Part shown: piece after piece, positions 42,250-47,586 of the stretch
Numbering within the stretch: the stretch's first letter is position 1
Layout: every line of letters begins with the position of its first letter
Assembly (NCBI RefSeq): GCF_014384895.1
Contig: NZ_JACRSQ010000024.1
Span: 1 to 47,586 of the forward strand
From: Bianquea renquensis
Lineage (GTDB): Bacteria > Bacillota > Clostridia > Lachnospirales > Bianqueaceae
Length of the DNA stretch: 47,586 nt
Direction of reading: 5' to 3'
Notes under the pieces: model-generated
The model's input: only the letters and a program-made list of their open reading frames with translations
Database searches by the model: none
What the model was told of the DNA's origin: nothing
Made by a program: the position numbers and the translations under genes

Positions 42250-43635
42250 ATTCTCATATGCGGTGCGGAGGCGCAGGGCCGCTTCCGTAAGCGCATCTTC
42301 CTCTAGACCCGCGTATCCCAGCACGAGAGTGGACGGAGGACAGCCGTCTCCGTGATAGTATTCGGACAGACCATGAACGCGGACATCGGCCTCCTTTGCC
42401 AGGCGAATCAGCGTATCCTCCGATTGTCCCTTGACTGTGAGAAGAAAATGAAGGCCGGCCTCCAGCCCTTGGATGGAGGCATTTTTCATGCCTCCAAGGA
42501 TCTGTAAGATCGCCGATACTTTATGGCGGTATAGGTTCCCAACCCGCCGCAGATGCCGGCTGTACAGACCCTGATCCATAAATCGCCGCAGGACCTGCTG
42601 CTCGAAGCGGGAGACAGTGGAGGAGGAGTACCAGAAGCGCTGGCGGTATTGCGCCAGAAGCGCTGGCGGCAAAACAAGATAGGCGATACGGATGGAAGGC
42701 GCGATGCTGCGGCTGAACGTTCCGATGTAGATGACGCGGCCGTTTTTGTCCAGTCCCTGCATGGCGGGGATTGGCCGGGAGGTATATCGAAATTCGCTGT
42801 CATAATCGTCCTCAATAATATAGCGGTCCGGTCGCCGGTCTGCCCATTGCAGAAGCTCCATCCGCCGGCCCACCGGCATGGTAACGCCCATGGGGAATTG
42901 GTGGGATGGGGTGACATACGCCACATCGGCATTGGATTCCGTTAGGACGTCCAGGCACATCCCTTTCTCGTCCACGGGGATCATTTTAAAATGCCGCCCA
43001 TTGTTGACCACGGTTCGATAGGTGGTGTGATAGCCAGGGTTCTCAAGCGCTATGGTGTGCTGAGGTTCGATCAGTTGGAGCAGCAGATCCAGCAGATATT
43101 CGACTCCAGCGCCTATGATGATTTGTTCCGGCGTGGCGGATACGCCGCGATATTGGCGCAAAAAATTGCAGAGGCTACTGCGAAGGGATTCGTCGCCCTG
43201 GCAAGGACCTCGCTGGAGAAGCTCTGGATTCTGATAGACAACTTCCTTTGTAATTTTTGCCCAGGAGGCGTAGGGAAAGACAGATGTATCCACATCGCTG
43301 GTGGAAAAGGAATATTGGCAACCAGGACTTGAAGGGGGAGACGAGGAAAGTACAGGATCGGGCGGCTTTGGCTTTGCTTCCAGTTGAGCCACGTGGCATG
43401 CCCGATATCCGCTGCGGGGGATAGAGCGGATGTATCCTTCCGCCATGAGAAGCCCGTAGGCAGTCTCAACGGTGCTGAGACTGACTCCAAGGCAGGCGCA
43501 GAGATTGCGTTTGGATGGCAATGTCTCATCCTCCGCGATGTGTCCATTCTGGATTTCCGCTGCGATTAACCGGTACAGCTGTTCATATAAGGGAACACGG
43601 CTTTGAAAATCCAATTTGGCGGTGAAGCCAGTCAT
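42244..43635 (-). CDS. MocR-type regulator (GntR HTH + aminotransferase-like domain), PLP lysine replaced by Arg
   Basis: The 463-residue protein has an N-terminal GntR winged helix (about 13-77, PLYEQLYRLIAAEI, LPSKRNLCACLGVSLSTV) and a fold-type I aminotransferase domain (YVTPSHQFPMG, YIIEDDYDSEFRY). In this family the PLP-binding lysine lies in GTFSK; here the segment is GTFSRS (305-310). Arg309 is encoded by CGC (minus strand, 42711-42709), so no Schiff base with PLP can form at this residue. It may be a PLP-independent regulator or use PLP non-covalently. Divergent from an ECF S-component gene with a shared promoter region, which it probably controls. AAGGAGGAG precedes ATG 43635. Confidence 0.9.
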   Translation of the reverse strand: MTGFTAKLDFQSRVPLYEQLYRLIAAEIQNGHIAEDETLPSKRNLCACLGVSLSTVETAYGLLMAEGYIRSIPRSGYRACHVAQLEAKPKPPDPVLSSSPPSSPGCQYSFSTSDVDTSVFPYASWAKITKEVVYQNPELLQRGPCQGDESLRSSLCNFLRQYRGVSATPEQIIIGAGVEYLLDLLLQLIEPQHTIALENPGYHTTYRTVVNNGRHFKMIPVDEKGMCLDVLTESNADVAYVTPSHQFPMGVTMPVGRRMELLQWADRRPDRYIIEDDYDSEFRYTSRPIPAMQGLDKNGRVIYIGTFSRSIAPSIRIAYLVLPPALLAQYRQRFWYSSSTVSRFEQQVLRRFMDQGLYSRHLRRVGNLYRHKVSAILQILGGMKNASIQGLEAGLHFLLTVKGQSEDTLIRLAKEADVRVHGLSEYYHGDGCPPSTLVLGYAGLEEDALTEAALRLRTAYENL

Positions 43636-43702
43636 ACAATCTCCTCCTTCTGACCTGATAAATTATGTCAAAACTGGGTATTTTACTAGGGCCAGATTTG
43701 CC

Positions 43703-43735
43703 TATAATTATAGAGGTACGGAAAGCAAAATGCAA
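43703..43735. promoter_or_regulatory. Back-to-back divergent promoters sharing a palindromic -10
   Basis: TATAATTATA (43703-43712) is palindromic and provides a -10 for both strands. The minus-strand promoter (MocR gene) also has TTGCAT (43735-43730) at 17-base spacing. The plus-strand promoter (ECF gene) has only a poor -35 near 43681. This fits a MocR autoregulator that also activates the transporter gene. Confidence 0.75.
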
Positions 43736-43764
43736 GTGATTTTTTCTAATGAGGGGGAGTCAAG

Positions 43765-44289
43765 ATGAAACGAAACAATACACTTCGGTATGTGGTGGTG
43801 GCGGCATTGTTTGCCGCTCTGATCACCATTATGACCGCGTATATCTGCCATATTCCCGTGGGCGTGAATGGGGGATATGTCCACTTTGGGGATGCGCTGA
43901 TCTACTTGGCCGCCAGCATACTGCCGGCACCCTATGCCATAGCGGCGGCGGCCATCGGAGGGGGGCTGGCCGATCTTCTCACGGCGCCGGCCTGGGCTTT
44001 GGCCACGGTGATCATCAAAGCCGCCATTGCGCTGCCCTTTACCTCCAAAGGCGACAGACTTGTCAACAAGCGCAATGTCGTCGCCATTTTTGTGTCCGGC
44101 ATCATAACGACGCTGGGATATTACCTCGCGGAGAGCATTATGTTTGGAAGCTGGGCGGCCTTCCTCATGTCAATCTCGGGAAGCCTCATTCAAGCGGGCG
44201 GCAGTGCAGTCATCTACTTGGTCCTGGCGGCGGCCCTGGATAGGGCGCATGTCAAAAGCCGGTTTCTGCCCTGGGCAGCCAACGGGTGA
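43765..44289 (+). CDS. ECF transporter substrate-binding (S) component, TIGR04002-like
   Basis: The 174-residue membrane protein has five to six helices. The N-terminal RYVVVAALFAALITIMTAYICHIPVG and GGYVHFGDALIYLAASILP segments are typical of small S components that bind vitamins and dock on the shared ECF module. The ligand is unknown. MocR-type regulators often control vitamin B6 genes, so a pyridoxine-type vitamin is a reasonable guess. ATG 43765 follows GAGGGGGAG. No ATPase or T component is in the window, so it must use an energising module encoded elsewhere. A terminator follows at 44378. Confidence 0.85.
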   Translation: MKRNNTLRYVVVAALFAALITIMTAYICHIPVGVNGGYVHFGDALIYLAASILPAPYAIAAAAIGGGLADLLTAPAWALATVIIKAAIALPFTSKGDRLVNKRNVVAIFVSGIITTLGYYLAESIMFGSWAAFLMSISGSLIQAGGSAVIYLVLAAALDRAHVKSRFLPWAANG

Positions 44290-44377
44290 AGGGAAAGGCA
44301 GCAGCGCGAACTTTTGGATGCAAAAACCACATACAGGACCGTCGAGAATCGCTTGCAGCGCGTTCTCGGATTTTTCA

Positions 44378-44414
44378 ATCTCCAGCCATTTATTGTGGCT
44401 GGAGATATTTTTAT
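44378..44414 (+). terminator. Terminator after the ECF S-component gene
   Basis: ATCTCCAGCCA (44378-44388) pairs with TGGCTGGAGAT (44396-44406), perfect 11-bp stem, then ATTTTTAT. A smaller stem-loop, CGAGAA/TTCTCG, lies just before it (about 44343-44369). Confidence 0.88.
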
Positions 44415-44904
44415 CTTTAGGGAGGTCCGCTGGAAGGCGGGTTCAATCTGAAGAACCGGAGGTTCTTGTCCATACAGGCATTGTGATAGAGAGTTTCCTC
44501 CGTATGGATATTTGGAATTCTGCGTTTTGTAATTTTATTTTGAAATGTTTGTAGAGCTTTGACGCGTTGGATGCTTGATTCGTAATAGTATTGGATGATA
44601 TTTCATGGTGCTCTTGCGCCGGTTGGCATTTTGATTTTGTCTATTGTGCTTGTTAAAAGGTAAAAAATATGACAAAATAATGCAAAATGACTATAAAATG
44701 GCATTATTTTGACTTAAAATGGCATGATTTTAGGTGCTTTTGCTTAGAAAGATATGGTAAAATATATATTATAAAAATATTAATATCTATTGAGAGGGAG
44801 TAGGCTGAATTTGTACCTGCGCGAAAAGCAGTTAATTGCAGTCGCAAAATTGCAATTTGCGACGTGTGACGCCACGCAATCGCGCTCGAGAATGGAGGAG
44901 TACT
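44415..44904 (+). promoter_or_regulatory. Long AT-rich control region before the lipoprotein cluster
   Basis: No credible gene lies in these 490 bases. AAAATAATGC (44674-44683) and GCATTATTTT (44701-44710) form an inverted repeat. A probable promoter has TTGCTT (44740-44745) and TATATA (44763-44768), spacing 17. Further down, GTCGCAAA (44841-44848) and TTTGCGAC (44856-44863) make a leader hairpin about 40 bases before the start codon. The composition is clearly more AT-rich than the genes on the left, marking a junction. Confidence 0.5.
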
Positions 44905-46435
44905 ATGCATATGTTTACAGTAAAAGATCATAGAAAATGGACCGTTTTCCTTGTAACATTCCTTGTGAGCCTGCTCGCCTGCGTTTCCTGCGGTTCTGGA
45001 GAGGGTGGGTCATCCAGCCCAGAATCACGAAATTCAGGGGAGTCAACAGGCGCAGAAAGCAGCCAATCCAGTCCAGACAATTCAAACAAAACCAAGCTGG
45101 TGTATCTGATTCCCAGCAGGAATGAGCTGGATGAGAGCACGGTCGAGGGGATTAACGAGGCTCTTGATCAGCAGGGGGCACCATATTTCATTGAGTTTCA
45201 AGCGCTGTCATGGTCGGACTCGGATCCCTCCATATACGGCGCTGAGGTGAGGGAGCATATGGGAAGTGCGGATCTTCTTTTTACTGGCTGGCCCGGCAGC
45301 GACTATCCTGCGTTGGCTCGGGAAAACCGGCTGCTCTGTCTGGACGAGTATCTGACTTCGGAGGAGGGGAAGCGCTTGTATGAATCCCTTCCTGCGGATA
45401 ATTGGTATGCCATCACCATCGGGGAGTCGGTATACGGTGTAACAGGATATCCCTATGCAGCCAATACGCCGCCAAGCTATACGGCAAATCAGGAGCTTAT
45501 GGAAAAATATAAGATTTCGGAGGCTGATCTGAGCAAGCCGCTATACGAGCTGGAGGATGTGATCCGAAGAGTGTACGAAGGCGAGAGGGGGAGGGATGGG
45601 TTTGCCCCAGTCCGTGTCTCTCGTTCCGCCTGCGATCGATTTTGCGGAGAATATTATATCTCTTCCAGTGTCACGCTAAATGAAGAGACAGGAGAAGCAC
45701 ATCTTTTACTTGAGAATTTGGAATATGTGAAATGGCTGGAAGCCCTTTTTGACTTTTATAGAAAAGGCTATGTAGACGGATCGGATCACGGTGTTATTGA
45801 AGATCAATTTCAGTGTGCACTTTAGCACAAATATACCCACCGAACTAGCGGCCGATGGCAGATACGAAATCAATGGAGATGTAAGCGGAAAAGCCAAGGA
45901 TATTGCAGTGGAGGGATATACTGGCTACAGCGGCAAACTCTATTTCGCCACGGCGGTGTCGGCTGAGACGGCCAACCAAGAGTATGCGCTGGACTTTTTG
46001 ACAAGGCTGTTCACGGATTCGCATCTAACCAATCTGATGATTCTCGGGGCAGGATACGAGAGTGAGTTGGACAGCGACGGGAGGCGAAACCCTGGAACTT
46101 TGGCTGACAATTATATGGCGTATGGAAACTATTATATATCGGCGCCGAGTCACTATGACTATGTGGATATGAAAGACAAATACTTTGAATTCCACAACAG
46201 TCTGAAAAGGTCAAGCTTTACAGGTTTTTGTTTTGATTCTATGCCAGTGGAGGAACAAATGGACAGTGCTGATCTAGTGTTTTCCGCGTTTCTCGGAGAG
46301 CTGTTCAGCACGGACCAGGATTTCGACACCTATCTTGCCGAGTGCCGCCAACAGCTGCTGGAAGCAGGGGCGCAGGAAGTCATAGAGGAGGCCAACCGGC
46401 AGTTTGATGCGTTTAAGACGGGAAATGGATCATGA
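44905..46435 (+). pseudogene. Solute-binding-like lipoprotein gene broken by a +1 frameshift
   Basis: The first frame (44905-45825) encodes a lipoprotein signal (hydrophobic core, LLAC lipobox), a Ser/Glu-rich linker and a binding-protein N-terminal lobe (ADLLFTG, LPADNWYAITIGESVYGVTGYPYAANTPP). It stops at TAG 45823. The remaining part continues without a gap in the next frame to 46435 (TNIPTELAADGRYEINGD, YSGKLYFATAVSAE, ALDFLTRLF). Removing one T from the TTT run at 45820-45823 would read CAL-STN and join the halves into about 509 residues. A real mutation, programmed slippage and a sequencing error are all possible. GGAGGAG precedes ATG 44905; ATG 44911 is an alternative. A paralog starts at 47.07 kb. 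Confidence 0.8.
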
Positions 46436-46592
46436 GAGAGATGCCCTGTACCTGGTACTGTCCCCACGACGGGACGGGCATAGATGAAGAAGTCTGAGTA
46501 TTCGAAGGGGGAGTTTGGTCGTTACATTCTGCTCAACCAAGCGGAGTGATACGATATAGTGAAGGTGTCGCATAAAAAGACAAAGGGGGATT

Positions 46593-47000
46593 ATGATGAA
46601 AAAGGTTGTGAAGGTAATTTCGTTGGTTTTGCTCATGGTGGCGGTTAGTACGAGCACAGTTGCCGCTTTGCCAAGTTCGGTTACGAGAACATACGATTCG
46701 TGTACCGTTACATTATCGCTTAGCGTTTTGAGTTGGAGTTATTCTTCCGTTTCGTGTTATAAGGACGGCTCGTCTGGGGTGATTAATTTGGAGTCGTTTA
46801 TAACGCGATATTCTAAACTGGAGAAACCAACCGATACAAAGACGGATTATCAGTACGGTGGAACTGGAATTGGTCTTGTCTCAAAAAGATTTGATGTGCC
46901 GGAGGGGTATCAAGTCATACAAGCCAATGCGACAGCTTCGGTTTCCAATTTAGCCTTTCATGAATCGGTGGAGTGGAAAATTAATGCAATCAATAATTAG
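46593..47000 (+). CDS. Small secreted protein of unknown function
   Basis: The 135-residue product has a clear signal peptide (MMKKVVKVISLVLLMVAVSTSTVAA, cleavage near residues 25-26) and no lipobox. The mature part of about 110 residues is Ser/Thr-rich with two cysteines (in YDSCTV and SVSCYKD) that could form a disulfide, and alternating polar/hydrophobic strands suggesting a beta-sandwich. I do not recognise a family. AAAGGGGG lies just before ATG 46593/46596. It lies between two paralogous lipoprotein genes, so it may be part of that system, and its base composition is lower in GC than most of the window. Confidence 0.7.
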   Translation: MMKKVVKVISLVLLMVAVSTSTVAALPSSVTRTYDSCTVTLSLSVLSWSYSSVSCYKDGSSGVINLESFITRYSKLEKPTDTKTDYQYGGTGIGLVSKRFDVPEGYQVIQANATASVSNLAFHESVEWKINAINN

Positions 47001-47065
47001 CTACAGGGTGCTGTAACAATAGGGAAGCGCGACACCTTTACTTAAAGAATCAAGGGGGAATACAA

Positions 47066-47586
47066 GTGCTTATGGTTACAAAAAAAACATGGACCCTGTT
47101 CTTTGTGGTTTTATTTGGAAGTTTGCTCCTGTGCGTCTCCTGTTCTTCCGGCGAACGCGGTTCACAGGGATCGGGATCTTTGAACCCAACGGGAGCAGAA
47201 AGCAGTCAGTCAAGCCCGGATTATTCAGACAAGACAAAGCTGGTGTATCTAGTCCCGGAGGGATATAAGCATGGAGAAAAAACGGTCAATGCCATCAACG
47301 AATATCTTGACGGGGAAGGTGCGCCCTATTACATTGAATTCCAAGGGCTGCCAGACTCGGACACGTCCGCATACGAAACCGTGGTGAAAGCACATGTCAA
47401 GAGCGCCGATCTACTTTTTACCGGCCGGTCAGGTACAGGCTATGTAGAGTTGACCGGGGAGGACGCGTTGTTATGTCTGGACGAGTATCTGGCCTCAGAG
47501 GAAGGGAGGCGCTTGTATGAGTCCCTTCCCGCGGATAACTGGTATGCGGTGACCATCGGGGATTCCATATATGGTGTGACGGGATA
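47066..47586 (+). CDS. Solute-binding-like lipoprotein, 5' part (runs off the window)
   Basis: This open frame continues to the window edge without a stop (173 complete codons). GTG 47066 lies eight bases after AAGGGGG; the in-frame ATG 47072 is an alternative. It has a lipoprotein signal (WTLFFVVLFGSLLLCVSC). The N-terminal lobe is clearly paralogous to the broken gene at 44.9 kb: both share GAESSQSSPD, KTKLVYL, ADLLFTG, LLCLDEYL, RLYESLPADNWYA and GVTGY. The tandem pair suggests duplication; this copy may be the functional one. Confidence 0.85.
   Translation, partial: MLMVTKKTWTLFFVVLFGSLLLCVSCSSGERGSQGSGSLNPTGAESSQSSPDYSDKTKLVYLVPEGYKHGEKTVNAINEYLDGEGAPYYIEFQGLPDSDTSAYETVVKAHVKSADLLFTGRSGTGYVELTGEDALLCLDEYLASEEGRRLYESLPADNWYAVTIGDSIYGVTG

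Noticed and set aside
43749..44243. Overlapping plus-strand frame of 164 residues over the ECF gene
   Set aside because: The alternative frame has a membrane-protein signature and a good ribosome binding site; this one has neither.

Overview
The window looks like a chromosomal segment of a carbohydrate-degrading, gut-type Clostridia bacterium, probably in or near the Oscillospiraceae/Ruminococcaceae. This is inferred from gene types, not from a marker gene. The supporting signs are YesM/YesN two-component control, an LplB/YtcP/LplA-type oligosaccharide importer, several AraC regulators, a LacI regulator, LCP and ECF proteins, near-consensus sigma-A promoters, AGGAGG-type ribosome binding sites, and common GTG/TTG starts. 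I saw no rRNA, tRNA, transposase, integrase or prophage genes.

Layout. 0.3-4.5 kb is a plus-strand operon: CapA-like phosphoesterase, CE15-like glucuronoyl esterase, IolE-like isomerase and a Gfo/Idh/MocA oxidoreductase, closed by a strong terminator. 4.6-7.16 kb is a tandem array of about 25 GC-rich units with a period of 107 bp, followed at once by a second terminator. 7.3-10.6 kb is a LacI / GH39-like glycosidase / DMT transporter operon whose genes overlap by ATGA. 10.7-14.6 kb holds an O-antigen-ligase-like protein, an unknown membrane protein, a PhnP-like metallo-hydrolase and an AraC regulator. 14.8-20.9 kb carries a Gfo/Idh protein, an AraC regulator, a uroporphyrinogen-decarboxylase-like protein, a CBM9-like protein, a YjbQ-like protein and a SxxK serine hydrolase. 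20.8-24.1 kb has a minus-strand protein joining an RNase HI-type hybrid-binding domain to a DEDDh exonuclease, then an LCP protein and a beta-helix protein. 24.2-25.3 kb is a type Ib DAHP synthase.

25.3-27.5 kb is a second tandem array (29 core copies, period 76 bp). It lies between the DAHP synthase promoter and the stop codon of a large minus-strand toroid-fold (heparinase-like) protein. 29.5-40.0 kb is one long plus-strand locus: two permeases, a solute-binding lipoprotein, a YesN-type regulator, a YesM-type kinase, a Gfo/Idh protein, a UroD-like protein and a second, divergent Gfo/Idh protein. 40.1-44.4 kb holds a type Ia DAHP synthase, an acyltransferase-like protein, a MocR-type regulator and an ECF S component. 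44.9 kb to the end has two paralogous solute-binding-like lipoproteins, the first broken by a frameshift and the second cut by the window edge, with a small secreted protein of unknown function between them.

How the genes fit together. The sugar-active proteins (CE15, GH39, toroid protein, beta-helix protein) show no signal peptide. The simplest reading is that oligosaccharides, perhaps uronic-acid-bearing or decorated, are imported and then dismantled in the cytoplasm, with Gfo/Idh, IolE-like and UroD-like enzymes acting on the released unusual sugars. The substrate cannot be read from sequence.

The least explained content is the pair of tandem arrays. They differ in period and base pattern but share two short cores (CGGCGTGCA and CCCCGCCGG). 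Both are mosaics of interchangeable variants, both carry conserved hairpins, and both sit directly against transcription-end features.
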